64,000 bases of DNA from the NCBI GenBank assembly GCA_016713325.1, contig JADJPJ010000022.1, positions 62,001 through 126,000 of the forward strand, read 5' to 3'. The translations under genes were made by a program, and so were the position numbers. The notes beneath the pieces are model-generated. The model made no database searches and was not told where the DNA came from. It saw only the letters and a program-made list of their open reading frames with translations. Positions 32,971-41,748 of this stretch are shown piece after piece; the stretch's first letter is position 1; each line of letters begins with the position of its first letter. This DNA is from Candidatus Flexifilum affinis. Lineage in GTDB: Bacteria > Chloroflexota > Anaerolineae > Aggregatilineales > Phototrophicaceae.

Positions 32971-33100
32971 GCTCTTTCTCTTTCCGCAAACGCGCTTCAT
33001 CATACTTGAAGCCGGACAAATGTTTAATATTTGTTGTATACTTGTCGGCAATTCTCATGCGAAAATCATCCGCGCGACTGGATGCAGGAGCACCGACTGT

Positions 33101-34237
33101 ATGCGCATTTCCGTCCTACAAGATCAACTCGCCAGGGGTCTGAACATCGTTGGCCGCGCAGTCGATCCTCGTCCGACACTGCCCGTGCTGGCGAACGTCC
33201 TGTTGGCGACCGACGAGTCCCGGTTGAAACTCGCTGCAACCAATCTTGAACTGACGATCATCACGTCGATCGGCGCGAAGGTGGACAAGTCAGGTGCGAT
33301 TACCCTGCCCGCCAAGACCTTCAGCGAGCTGGTCAACAACCTGATGCCCGATCGCGTCGACCTCAATCTGGATAGCGCGACGCAGACCGTCAACGTGCGG
33401 AGCGGGATGACCAACTCCAACATTCGAGGCATCAACTCGGCGGAATTCCCTCCCCTCAACGAGGACTTCGCCCCGGATCTGGTGATGCCGGCCAAAACCT
33501 TCAAAGAGATGGTGTTTCAGACACAGTTCGCCTCCGCCAGGGACGATGCCCGCCCCACGCTGACCGGCATCTACACGCACCTGGAAAAGGGCGTGCTGAC
33601 CATGGCGGCCGCCGACGGCTTCCGGCTGGCGGTGCGCACCACCCGCATCGAAGACAACGGTGGCGGCACCAAGACAGACCTGATTATCCCGGCCAAGGCG
33701 CTCAGCGAAGTGGCCCGCATCATCGGCGACGAGGACAAAGAGCTCGCCATTTCCCTGCCCGGCCAGCAGGATCGCGTCGTGTTCCTGTACGAGAATACGC
33801 TGATCGCCACCCAGGTGATCGACGGCAAATTCCCGGACTTCACGGCCATTATTCCCAAGTCCTACAGCACGGCCGTCACGGTCTATACCTCCGACCTGCT
33901 CAAGGCCTGCAAGCGCGCCGAGATCTTCGCCCGCGACAGCAACTACAGCGCCCGCATTCTGGTCAGGCCGGCCACCGAGCCCAGCACCCCCGGCGAAATC
34001 ACGGTCGTGGGCCGCAGCCCGGAGCGTGGCGACAATGAAGGGGTGCTCGATGCCAGCATCGAGGGCAACTCCCTCGAAGTCGCCTTCAACATCCGCTTCC
34101 TGATCGATGTGCTCAGCGTCATGACCGATGAACAGGTCGTGCTGGAGAGCAATGGCCCCGCTCACCCCGGCGTGATCCGCCCACGTGACCGCGACGACTT
34201 CATTTGCGTCGTCATGCCCATGTCCACGACCCGCTAA
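33101..34237 (+). CDS. dnaN: DNA polymerase III beta subunit (sliding clamp)
   Basis: Ring-shaped dimeric clamp that tethers DNA polymerase III to DNA. 378 residues, normal length, with three consecutive clamp domains: N-terminal MRISVLQDQLARGLNIVGRAVDPRPTLPVLANVLL, central IRGINSAEFPPL..TQFASARDDARPTLTGIY, and C-terminal segments FNIRFLIDVLSVM and the ending VIRPRDRDDFICVVMPM. The ATG at 33101 is preceded by GCAGGAG at 10 bases, so a longer in-frame ORF start is not used. A TATACT at 33037-33042 may be its -10 box. It is monocistronic with its own terminator and stands next to the candidate origin. dnaA is not in the window. Confidence 0.97.
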   Translation: MRISVLQDQLARGLNIVGRAVDPRPTLPVLANVLLATDESRLKLAATNLELTIITSIGAKVDKSGAITLPAKTFSELVNNLMPDRVDLNLDSATQTVNVRSGMTNSNIRGINSAEFPPLNEDFAPDLVMPAKTFKEMVFQTQFASARDDARPTLTGIYTHLEKGVLTMAAADGFRLAVRTTRIEDNGGGTKTDLIIPAKALSEVARIIGDEDKELAISLPGQQDRVVFLYENTLIATQVIDGKFPDFTAIIPKSYSTAVTVYTSDLLKACKRAEIFARDSNYSARILVRPATEPSTPGEITVVGRSPERGDNEGVLDASIEGNSLEVAFNIRFLIDVLSVMTDEQVVLESNGPAHPGVIRPRDRDDFICVVMPMSTTR

Positions 34238-34301
34238 AGAGGGGTCACCCCTCCGTCTATTCTCACCTGCGGGAGAGACGTGAGGATTGCAGGTCAGCGA
34301 G

Positions 34302-34335
34302 CCTCTGCTTCGAGCCTTCGAAGCAGAGGTTTTTT
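34302..34335 (+). terminator. Intrinsic terminator of dnaN
   Basis: Perfect 12-bp stem (CCTCTGCTTCGA / TCGAAGCAGAGG, 34302-34313 and 34318-34329) with a 4-base loop, followed by six T residues at 34330-34335. It lies 65 bases after the dnaN stop codon. Confidence 0.92.
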
Positions 34336-34336
34336 G

Positions 34337-34719
34337 TTTCGAGGAATCCCCTGCCCCAGGCGACGACATTGCGCGCGACTCGCTCGGCCAGATACAAAGA
34401 GAAGGCCGAAGGTCCGTGGACTGCAACCTTCGGCTTCAATGATGGAGAGGTATTGGAGGAACCTGTCTTTCGTGGTGAAACTGGCGAGCAGGCTAGGCCC
34501 ACTCTTGTAGGTCGGGGCTGTTTCGCGGAAACCGAATGTGCCTCACCTGCCCATGATCGTCGCTCACTCGCGTGCCTAAAACAAGTGATCTTTGTCACCT
34601 CGTTGTCACACACTTAAGGACGTCTGTCATGCGCTGTAATTGAGCCCACCGCTCGCAAAGCGGTGCCGACGGCGACTCATTGCCTATCGGATATCCCAAG
34701 TGAGCTGACCCGTTCTGAA
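34337..34719. other. Non-coding stretch between dnaN terminator and candidate origin
   Basis: Reading frames here are short, shadow each other and lack ribosome binding sites, so no gene is called. One extended hairpin is present at 34401-34437 (core GCCGAAGGT / ACCTTCGGC, 12-base loop) without a T-tract. Otherwise I see nothing. Confidence 0.6.
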
Positions 34720-35097
34720 CCCAATTTAATCCAAGATTACGAAATTTATTGTTACAGCACTCGTGAAGTAGAACGCATGTCTGTTCATAACCCTGTTCAA
34801 AACTCTGCGAACCTGTTCAAAACTCGCTCGCCGCTGTTCATAAGTGGCCTGTCGTGAGGGGGTCAAAAAGAGATGTCTGGGCCAGATCTGTTCACAAGTG
34901 TTCAAAACCCTGCGACTTATCGACAGGCTCATGTTCAAAACTTTTAGAGTCCCTGTTCTGCTTAACCCAACTATTTGCGAAATACGCTTCCCAATCGGGG
35001 CAAAACTTGGTGTATCTTGCGATACGTGGATAGCACAGGAAAAGGTGGGATTAGTTTTGAACAGTTTGAACACCTCTACTACTACGACTATTTAAAG
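34720..35097. other. Candidate chromosomal replication origin (oriC)
   Basis: Ten DnaA-box-like 9-mers lie in about 290 bases. On the + strand TGTTCATAA occurs at 34782 and 34835, TGTTCAAAA at 34794, 34814, 34899 and 34932, and TGTTCACAA at 34889. TTATCGACA (one change from TTATCCACA) is at 34917, and TTTTGAACA at 35055 abuts GTTTGAACA at 35064. Read as the complement, all but TTATCGACA fit TTNTGAACA (the last with one change). Most same-strand steps (10, 12, 20, 21, 33, 54 bases) are near whole helical turns. The 3' pair is followed by CCTC, then a TAC-TAC-TAC-GAC-TAT run (35078-35092) and TTTAAAG. This order (box, GC-rich bases, DnaA-trios, AT-rich DNA) is that of the Bacillus subtilis unwinding region. 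A second AT-rich tract is at 34720-34757. dnaN lies next to it. Confidence 0.75.
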
Positions 35098-35155
35098 AAC
35101 AGTCACACTCACATAAATTCTTTGAAATACACACCCGTATCCTTGCAGGGGTGCA

Positions 35156-35185
35156 TTGTTGTTTTGCGGGGTGCAAGGCTATAAT
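35156..35185 (+). promoter_or_regulatory. Promoter of the GAF-domain histidine kinase gene
   Basis: TTGTTG (35156-35161), 18-base spacer, consensus TATAAT (35180-35185). An inverted repeat CCTTGCA (35141-35147) / TGCAAGG (35172-35178) brackets the -35 and could be an operator. The leader to the ATG at 35208 would be only about 16 bases. Confidence 0.65.
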
Positions 35186-35207
35186 CAAATTCAGAAAATC
35201 TACCGGC

Positions 35208-36479
35208 ATGGCAGACTCGATGTCCGCACCCGATACATCCGCCATTTCACAACTCCAACGACGAATTGCGATTCTCACACGAATCGTGGAGATTAGCGCT
35301 GCCCTGAACTCGCAGGTCAAACTGAAGCCACTTCTGGGCATGATCATGGAAGCTGCCGTCGAAATCGTCGATGCGGAAGCCGCTTCAGTTCTCCTTTGGG
35401 ACACGAAGACCAACGAGTTGCGTTTCGCCGCCACCACAACAGGGGATAACAGCGATCCGATGATCGGTCTGCCCGTTCCATTGGAAGGTAGCATCGCCGG
35501 CGCGGTCCTCAACGAAAATCGCGCCATGATGGTCAATGACGTGCATCGGGATCGGCGCCATTATCCCGGCGTCGATCGCGTAACCGAGTTTCAGACCCGC
35601 TCGGTGCTGGGCGTGCCCATGCGCGCCAAAACCCGGGTGATTGGCGTTCTTGAGGCCGTGAACAAACGCACGCTCCCCTGGTCCGAAGACGACGCCCATA
35701 ATCTGGCGCTGCTTGCCGCGCAGGCCGCCGTCGCCCTGGAGAGCGCTCAGTTGGTCTCGGCCCTTCAGAAAGCCAACGAGGAACTCAACCGCCTCGACAA
35801 GCTCAAGAGCGACTTCATCGCCATTGCCTCGCACGAGCTGCGCACGCCGCTTGGGGTGATTCTGGGGTATTCCAGCTTCCTCCAGGATACGCCGGACACG
35901 CAGGTGCGCGACCATGCCGACAAGGTCGTGGCCAGCGCGCTTCAACTGCGTCGCATCATCGAGGACTTGACCAACCTGCGTTATATGGAACAGAAATCGG
36001 GCGATCTGAAGATGACGCCCATGCCGCTGGCGCAGTTTCTTCAGGAGGTGGTACACGACGCTCTCGGCCTGATCGAAGCCAAGCAGCACCGCCTCCAGTA
36101 TGTGCCGCCGGCGTCCGACATCGCCATACAGATCGACCACGCGCGCATGATGTTGGCCGTCACCAACATCCTCAACAACGCCATTCGTTTCACCCCGGAA
36201 GGGGGACGCATCGTCATCCAGACCAAGGTGCAGGGGGGGCGACAGGTTTGGATTCTGGTCACCGATACCGGCATCGGGCTGGCCAAGGAAGAACTGGAGC
36301 GAATCTTTGATCGCTTCTATCAGGTAGAACATCACATGACGCGCACCCAGGGTGGGATGGGAATCGGGCTGAGCATCGCCAAGGCCGTGGTCGAGGCGCA
36401 TGGCGGACGAATCTGGGCTTCCAGCCCCGGATTGAATCAGGGCACGACGTTCACCATCGCACTGCCTCTGGCCCGGTGA
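35208..36479 (+). CDS. Soluble GAF-domain sensor histidine kinase
   Basis: Cytoplasmic kinase of 423 residues without membrane helices. An N-terminal GAF domain (about 15-185: LTRIVEISAALNSQVKLKPLLGMIMEAAVEIVDAEAASVLLWD ... GVLEAVNKRTLPWSEDD) would bind a small ligand or sense redox state. A coiled linker (ALQKANEELNRLDKLKSDFIAIA) leads to the HisKA box SHELRTPLGVILGYSSFL, then HATPase_c with N box NILNNAIRFTPEGG, DTGIGL and GMGIGLSIAKAVVEAHGG. The start at 35208 (MADSMSAP) was chosen by position after the promoter; there is no good Shine-Dalgarno and ATG 35220 is an alternative. It lies immediately beside the candidate origin, and no response regulator is encoded nearby. Confidence 0.92.
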   Translation: MADSMSAPDTSAISQLQRRIAILTRIVEISAALNSQVKLKPLLGMIMEAAVEIVDAEAASVLLWDTKTNELRFAATTTGDNSDPMIGLPVPLEGSIAGAVLNENRAMMVNDVHRDRRHYPGVDRVTEFQTRSVLGVPMRAKTRVIGVLEAVNKRTLPWSEDDAHNLALLAAQAAVALESAQLVSALQKANEELNRLDKLKSDFIAIASHELRTPLGVILGYSSFLQDTPDTQVRDHADKVVASALQLRRIIEDLTNLRYMEQKSGDLKMTPMPLAQFLQEVVHDALGLIEAKQHRLQYVPPASDIAIQIDHARMMLAVTNILNNAIRFTPEGGRIVIQTKVQGGRQVWILVTDTGIGLAKEELERIFDRFYQVEHHMTRTQGGMGIGLSIAKAVVEAHGGRIWASSPGLNQGTTFTIALPLAR

Positions 36480-36556
36480 ATGCGGCACTGCTGGGTCGGG
36501 AGTTGCCGCTGTGCAGTACGTGGATTTGATCTGCCGCATAGCAAGGAGAGCGTGTA

Positions 36557-37249
36557 ATGAGCATAAAACTAACCTGGCTGGGACATTCCGCTTTCAGTCT
36601 TGATGTTGACGGCCACAGTGTCCTGGTCGATCCCTTCTTAACAGACAACCCTCTTGCGCCGGTCTCCGCCGAGTCTCTCAACCCGGAATACATTCTGCTC
36701 TCTCACGCCCATGGCGATCACCTGGGCGATACGGTCAGCATCGCGCGCCGCTCTGGGGCGGCAGTGATCAGCAATTTCGAGATCTGCAACTGGCTGCGCA
36801 AAAATGGCGTCGCTACGACCCACGGTCAGAATCTTGGCGCGACGGGTGACTACGACTTCATGAGCGTGAAGTCAACGATCGCTTTTCACAGTTCGTCGTT
36901 TCCCGACGGGTCCTACGGCGGCAACCCGGGGGGCTTCATCGTCACCGCGGCTTCCAGCGGCCTGAGGATGTACTACGCGGGGGATACGGCGCTCTTCTCG
37001 GATATGCAGCTCTATGGGGATGAAGGCATCGATGTCGCCGTCCTGCCCATTGGCGACTTCTTCACCATGGGCATCGCCGATTCGCTGCGAGCCGTTCAGT
37101 TCATCCGGCCGCGCTACGTCGTGCCCATGCACTACAACACCTTCCCGCCGATCGTCCAGGATGTGAGCCAGTGGGCGCAGCGGGTGACCAATGAGACGGA
37201 CGCAACCCCGGTGGTCATCGATCCGGGTGGCTCGTTCACCGTCGAATAG
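36557..37249 (+). CDS. UPF0173-type metal-dependent hydrolase (metallo-beta-lactamase fold)
   Basis: Cytoplasmic hydrolase of 230 residues. The start IKLTWLGHSAFSLDVDGHSVLVDPFLTDNP and the zinc motif SHAHGDHLGD (HxHxDH) identify the UPF0173/YtkL-like branch of the metallo-beta-lactamase superfamily. Further ligands are in GDTALFSDM and VPMHYNTFP. AAGGAGAG precedes the ATG at good distance. Substrate is not known for this branch; RNA or phosphoester hydrolysis is a family-level guess only. It follows the histidine kinase gene by 77 bases. Confidence 0.92.
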   Translation: MSIKLTWLGHSAFSLDVDGHSVLVDPFLTDNPLAPVSAESLNPEYILLSHAHGDHLGDTVSIARRSGAAVISNFEICNWLRKNGVATTHGQNLGATGDYDFMSVKSTIAFHSSSFPDGSYGGNPGGFIVTAASSGLRMYYAGDTALFSDMQLYGDEGIDVAVLPIGDFFTMGIADSLRAVQFIRPRYVVPMHYNTFPPIVQDVSQWAQRVTNETDATPVVIDPGGSFTVE

Positions 37250-37255
37250 AGTTCG

Positions 37256-38038
37256 CTAGGTGGGTTGCTGCTCCACGGGGCTTTGTTTCAAGGGCAGAGA
37301 CACCAGGAAACGCGCCCCACCCATTTCGTCGCAGGCGGTCTCGACGCTGATGCGTCCCTGATGCGCTTCGACTGCGACCTTGCAGAAGGTCAGCCCTAAG
37401 CCAATACCTCGTCGTCCGCCGGCGGATGCTTTGTCCGGTTCCAGCCGGCGGTAGGGTTCGAAGACCAGATCTCGCTGGCTCTCGGGAATCCCCGGTCCCT
37501 TGTCCGAAATGCCGACCAGCACCGCCTCGTGGCTCTGCGCCTGGGTCGCCTCGATTCGGATCTGTCCGCCGCGCGGGCTGAAGCGCAGCGCGTTGTCCAG
37601 CAGATTGACGAACACGCGCCGGAGGATCTCCCTATCTCCCATGACCTGCGGCAGCGCATCCTCCACCTTCAGCGCGATCGCCACGCCTTTTTCGGTGAAC
37701 GTATTGGACAGCGTCATGTAAGCCGTGTTCAACGCTTCGCGAATGTCTATCGACTCGAACTTGAGCGGCAGGCGCTTACTTTCGATCTGCGCCACGTCGA
37801 GCAGGCTGTCGATCTGGCGCATCAGCGCCCGTCCGCTGTCCAGGCACAGGCGTAGAATTCGCTGCGCTTCATCTGCTTCCAGGGGATCGTCTGCCTGAGT
37901 CGTGAGCTCCAGGCCATTGAGGATAGCGGTGAGTGGGCCGCGTAAATCATGAACTGCCATCTGGACGAGGAAAGGCGCTTCTGTGTGCTGCTGGTCACCG
38001 TTGGCGTTCATCGGCTGTCCGAGTTCATGGGGTTTCAA
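37256..38038 (-). CDS. Short soluble histidine kinase without sensor domain
   Basis: 260 residues consisting only of a HisKA domain (FLVQMAVHDLRGPLTAILNGLEL, phosphoacceptor His) and HATPase_c (N box NLLDNALRFSPRGG, G1 DKGPGIP, G2 RRGIGLGLTFCKVAVEAHQG). No sensor or membrane region, so it probably receives its signal through a partner protein. The frame opens at a TTG (38038); the first ATG is at 38011, only ten codons in, and neither has a strong ribosome binding site. Its stop is 6 bases from the convergent hydrolase stop. A stand-alone kinase with no adjacent response regulator. Confidence 0.88.
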   Translation of the reverse strand: MKPHELGQPMNANGDQQHTEAPFLVQMAVHDLRGPLTAILNGLELTTQADDPLEADEAQRILRLCLDSGRALMRQIDSLLDVAQIESKRLPLKFESIDIREALNTAYMTLSNTFTEKGVAIALKVEDALPQVMGDREILRRVFVNLLDNALRFSPRGGQIRIEATQAQSHEAVLVGISDKGPGIPESQRDLVFEPYRRLEPDKASAGGRRGIGLGLTFCKVAVEAHQGRISVETACDEMGGARFLVSLPLKQSPVEQQPT

Positions 38039-38099
38039 TATTGTTACTTCATTTCCATCATATCAATGTCAATGCCATCTGTGCAACCCAACAAATCGC

Positions 38100-39359
38100 T
38101 TAACCCGATCCTTGTTTGCGCATTCGCACATACAGTGCCGCGCTCCAGCCGACCAGCAGCCAGTACAAAAAGATGAAGCGGTCGAACAGTGGGATGGCGT
38201 CGGCGCTGTTGAAGACCAGATGCGCCAGAAGGCCCCCTGCCGCGCCAACGGCGCAGGTTTTCGCCCAGGCATCGCCTTGCTTCCAGAGCCGCCGCAGCAT
38301 GATCGCCAGCGCGATTGTCCAGCCGACGTAGACGGCAATACCCGGAAGGCCCAGGTCGGCCCCGGTTTGCAGCAGGATGTTGTGCGCGTGGGGGAGGACG
38401 GCCGTCTCGTAACCGGGTACCGGGTAGTCGGCGCGCACCGCTCGAGACCGGAACTGGTTGATGCCGACCCCGGCAAGCGGGTGGTCGCGGATGACGCCGA
38501 GTCCGGCGCTCCAGATCTCGAAGCGGGCGAGCTGGCTGCCCTCGTCTCGAAGGTACGCTACGTTCGCCGACGACGCCGGGACAAACCAGTTGCCGGCGAC
38601 AATCAGTTCGATCACCGCCAGGGCCACCAGAATGGCCAGCGCCAGACGCCGCCGTGCGCCTGGCCGCATGACGGCGAAGAGGATGACCGCGCTCGCTGCG
38701 AACACGCCGATGATGGCCAGTCGGGATTGGGCGAGCAGCAGGGCGAAGCTCAGCACGATCACGGCAGCCCAGGCACCCACACGCAGACCGCGACGCAAGG
38801 CCGTCTTCTGGGTCAGTGCCAGCGCAACCGCAGGTGGCAGCAGCAGCGACATGGCGCCGGAGATCTCGTTGACGTTGAATCCACCCGTGACCACCGGAAG
38901 ATCTCGCAACTTTGGAAGAAGATTGATGATGTTCTGCAGTTCAAGCGATTTGATTGTATACTGTGCAGTAACGAGCGATATCGCGCCGATGAGGATGCCA
39001 AAGAGCAGCCAGAAGATCGCGAAAGCGCCATCGACCTGCGGCGATCGCCCCCAGTCGGCAACAGCCCACACGATCCCCGCACCCAGTGCTGCTCGACTGA
39101 CGACGTAAAACCCCCACGTATACGGAGCTGCGACAAGATTAAGGAGACATAACCCGACAAATACTACCAGAAAGACATCCAGAGGACTGTGTGTGACCAG
39201 TCGCTTGCTGAAAGCATAGCGTATTGCCAGTAGGGGCAGAAAAAGCAGTAAGCTGTTGATCCTGATGGGATCAGGATACCAATGGGCATAAATGATCAAA
39301 CCGAGAATCGACGCTTCAGCCAGGCGCCATGTCTTACTGCTCAACGCATTCACCACCAC
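38100..39359 (-). CDS. O-antigen ligase/polymerase-like membrane protein (Wzy_C family)
   Basis: 419 residues with about 11-12 membrane segments. The Wzy_C/O-antigen-ligase-like region is recognised by the loop FEIWSAGLGVIRDHPLAGVGINQFR followed by PHAHNILLQTGADLGLPGIAVYVGW, where the H-x-H-N segment and the Arg of the loop are family typical. Such proteins polymerise or transfer lipid-linked glycans on the outer face of the cytoplasmic membrane. No glycosyltransferases are adjacent, so the glycan involved is unknown. It is 61 bases upstream of the short kinase on the same strand, perhaps co-transcribed. Confidence 0.88.
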   Translation of the reverse strand: MVVNALSSKTWRLAEASILGLIIYAHWYPDPIRINSLLLFLPLLAIRYAFSKRLVTHSPLDVFLVVFVGLCLLNLVAAPYTWGFYVVSRAALGAGIVWAVADWGRSPQVDGAFAIFWLLFGILIGAISLVTAQYTIKSLELQNIINLLPKLRDLPVVTGGFNVNEISGAMSLLLPPAVALALTQKTALRRGLRVGAWAAVIVLSFALLLAQSRLAIIGVFAASAVILFAVMRPGARRRLALAILVALAVIELIVAGNWFVPASSANVAYLRDEGSQLARFEIWSAGLGVIRDHPLAGVGINQFRSRAVRADYPVPGYETAVLPHAHNILLQTGADLGLPGIAVYVGWTIALAIMLRRLWKQGDAWAKTCAVGAAGGLLAHLVFNSADAIPLFDRFIFLYWLLVGWSAALYVRMRKQGSG

Positions 39360-39561
39360 TGCTCCCTACATCCAACTCGATTATTTCATTCTTAAAACCG
39401 AATTGTAACGCAATTATATCTTGCAGTTCGTTCGGTTGTGAGCGATTATTATCGAAGCGGCCATATTACCATGTTCCTTTTAGGTGTAGATGTCGTATTG
39501 GTAATGGTAATAGGCCTCAAACTGACATCACTGATCATTGTCCAACAGCAGGATTGAGTCC

Positions 39562-40902
39562 ATGTTTCTACATAAGGTCATACACGTTTCACTTGATTCC
39601 TTCCACGAAAAGAGCAAGGGAAAACGTGTCGCTCTATTGTATCCATGGACAAACTATAGAAACCTCTTCCTCGCTTACTTTCTCAACCGCGCCCAGGAAG
39701 GCCTTCTCTATTACCGCGTAAAGACCTACGCTGAGCCACAATCGCTTGCTGAGATCATCACCGATCTCGTCGACCAGATTGGTCAGGTAGTGGGTTCATT
39801 CGGTAAGAAGACGCGCGCTGCTCTGAAAAAAGCGAATCCCGTTACCATGGGAGAGGCACTGGCTGCTGATCTGGCGGCCTATTCTAAAGAGTCCGTGGTC
39901 CTGTATATTGACGAAATCGACAAAATCCCCCTTGACGACGCGTTCATCCAGTTCGTCGAGGCGCTGGTCGAAAAGCTTCCCGAAAACGTGCAGCTTGCCG
40001 TGAGCAGCCGTCTGCTGACGTATAACCCCTGGGCCGCCATGGTGGCCGAAGGCAACGCCGTCGTCCTCGGCACTGAGCAGCACAAAGATGACATGATGTT
40101 CACCGTCGAAGACGAACCTCGGCCGCAGATCGAGGTCTTTGCCTTTGGTCGGGGGCACGTCCTCGTCAATGGGCAGCCTATCACCAACTGGGATGGCGCC
40201 CTCCCGCGTAACCTGTTCTTCTTCTTCATGGATCGCCCGCTTGTCACGCGTGACGAGATCTTCGAGGTCTTCTGGCCTGCCCTCTCGGTCAAGGAAGCGA
40301 CCAACGTCTTCCACGTGACCAAGCGCAAGATCACCGAGCGCATCAATATGAAGGTGCAGCAGTCGGGGAGCTTCGAACTCACTCAGTATAACAGCGGTTT
40401 CTATTTGCCGAGTGAGAAAGTCGTCCGTCACTACGACGTCTCCGATTTTGTTGAGTCGGTCGAGAAGGCGATTATCGCCACTGACCAGCGCGAGCAGCAG
40501 TATCTTTACTCGCGCGCCATCGATCTCTACAAGGCGCCGTTCCTTCAGACCATCGAGATGGACTGGGTGGTCTACCGCCGCGAACAGCTTCGCCAGATGT
40601 ACGCCCAGTCGTTGATTGGCATGGGCCGTCTGTGCGCAGCTGAAGGCGACGATCGGCGCGCGCTGGGTTATCTGACCCGCTCCCTCAAGGAAAATCCGGA
40701 GCGCGAGGATATTCACCGTCACGTCATGTCGCTGTATGTCAAGCTTGGCATGGTCGAGGATGCGCTGGCGCAGTACCAGTTCCTGAGCAACCATCTGCAG
40801 GAAAGCCATCACATTTCCCCCAGCCCCGAGACGGTGGCGCTCTTCGAGATGATCCAGAGCACGACCGGCGTGAACGCCCGGGGCGGACGTCGCAAGAAGT
40901 AA
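39562..40902 (+). CDS. SARP-like BTAD regulator with a degenerate NTPase segment
   Basis: 446 residues. The N-terminal 180 residues look like the remains of a P-loop ATPase: FHEKSKGKRVALLYPWTNYRNLFLAYFLN sits where strand 1 and the P-loop should be but has no GxxGxGK[ST]. A good Walker-B-like VVLYIDEIDKI and a sensor-like LAVSSRL follow. Residues about 200-300 form a winged-helix DNA-binding domain of the type in front of BTAD (IEVFAFGRGHVLVNGQPI...RNLFFFFMDRPLVTRDEIFEVFWP...NVFHVTKRKITERI). The C-terminus is an all-helical bacterial transcriptional activation domain with TPR-like repeats. ATG 39562 follows AGGA by about 9 bases. It has its own terminator. Targets unknown. Confidence 0.8.
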   Translation: MFLHKVIHVSLDSFHEKSKGKRVALLYPWTNYRNLFLAYFLNRAQEGLLYYRVKTYAEPQSLAEIITDLVDQIGQVVGSFGKKTRAALKKANPVTMGEALAADLAAYSKESVVLYIDEIDKIPLDDAFIQFVEALVEKLPENVQLAVSSRLLTYNPWAAMVAEGNAVVLGTEQHKDDMMFTVEDEPRPQIEVFAFGRGHVLVNGQPITNWDGALPRNLFFFFMDRPLVTRDEIFEVFWPALSVKEATNVFHVTKRKITERINMKVQQSGSFELTQYNSGFYLPSEKVVRHYDVSDFVESVEKAIIATDQREQQYLYSRAIDLYKAPFLQTIEMDWVVYRREQLRQMYAQSLIGMGRLCAAEGDDRRALGYLTRSLKENPEREDIHRHVMSLYVKLGMVEDALAQYQFLSNHLQESHHISPSPETVALFEMIQSTTGVNARGGRRKK

Positions 40903-40934
40903 GCTGCCCACGCAGAAAATAAGATCGAATCAAG

Positions 40935-40969
40935 AGAGGTCGCGGAGCAGTTGCGCGATCTCTTTTTTT
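40935..40969 (+). terminator. Intrinsic terminator of the BTAD regulator gene
   Basis: 10-bp stem AGAGGTCGCG / CGCGATCTCT (one G-T pair), 9-base loop, seven T residues at 40963-40969. It lies 33 bases after the stop codon. Confidence 0.9.
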
Positions 40970-41161
40970 GCCCCTCCCACACGGTATCTGAAAAGGCCTG
41001 CACCAGGAGAAGACACATGCGGAGATTAAGGGGATTGTCTGTTTGCCTGAACGAAACCGCCGCCGCCTGACACGCCAACTTCCCAGAACAAAAAGACGAT
41101 TTTTCCGTATACTATCCCTATCTCATAGGGTCCGGCTGACCGGTGAAGGGTGGGGTACGAT

Positions 41162-41707
41162 ATGACGTTTAAAGCGTATCTGGACAACGTGCAGGCGAAG
41201 ACTGGCAAAACGCCCGCTGATTTCATCAGGATGGCTGCCGAAAAAGGATTGAAGAAACACAGCGAGATTGTAGCGTGGCTCAAGGCGGATTTTGGACTGG
41301 GACACGGCCATGCGCAGGCCATCACCCACGTGATTCTGGATGCAGATGCGCCCAAAGTCACGCGCGATGAGAAGATCGATCAGCAGTTCAAAGGGGCGAA
41401 AAGCGTATGGCTCCCCGTTTATGAGCGGTTGTATGAACAGGTGCGCCAGTTCGGGGACGATATCGGCACAGCGCCAACCAACACCTACATCAGTTTTGTG
41501 CGCGACGGTCGCAAATTCGCCATTGTGGCGGTGACGGCGGCGCGGCTGGACATCGGGATAAAGCGCAAAGGAGTTCCCGCAGAAGGCCGCTATGAGAGCG
41601 CCGGGACATGGAATGCCATGGTGACACATCGCGTGCAGATCACCGACCCGGCGCAATTGGATGACGAACTCGTGTCGTGGCTGCGACACGCTTACGAGGA
41701 CGCGTAA
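41162..41707 (+). CDS. DUF4287 / DUF5655 domain protein
   Basis: 181 residues, cytoplasmic. The N-terminal 70 residues (MTFKAYLDNVQAKTGKTPADFIRMAAEKGL...HSEIVAWLKADFGLGHGHAQAI) match the DUF4287 helical domain. The C-terminal part (KIDQQFKGAKSVWLPVYERLYEQVRQFG...NTYISFVRDGRKFAIVAVTAARLDIGIKRK) matches DUF5655, a domain that occurs alone or beside nuclease-like proteins. No catalytic residues can be named, and function is unknown. The ATG is preferred over a GTG four codons upstream. CCCTATCTCATAGGG, a small hairpin at about 41117-41131, lies in the promoter region after a TATACTAT tract. Confidence 0.8.
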   Translation: MTFKAYLDNVQAKTGKTPADFIRMAAEKGLKKHSEIVAWLKADFGLGHGHAQAITHVILDADAPKVTRDEKIDQQFKGAKSVWLPVYERLYEQVRQFGDDIGTAPTNTYISFVRDGRKFAIVAVTAARLDIGIKRKGVPAEGRYESAGTWNAMVTHRVQITDPAQLDDELVSWLRHAYEDA

Positions 41708-41748
41708 GTCCATCTGAAGGTGGATTCACTCGACTGCGGAGACCCGCG

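Noticed and set aside
34204..34617. Short genes between dnaN and the candidate origin
   Set aside because: Overlapping frames on both strands, no ribosome binding site, and they run through the dnaN terminator.
34782..35072. Plasmid iterons or ParB parS sites
   Set aside because: No replication initiator or par gene is near, the boxes differ from the parS consensus, and the adjacent gene is chromosomal dnaN.
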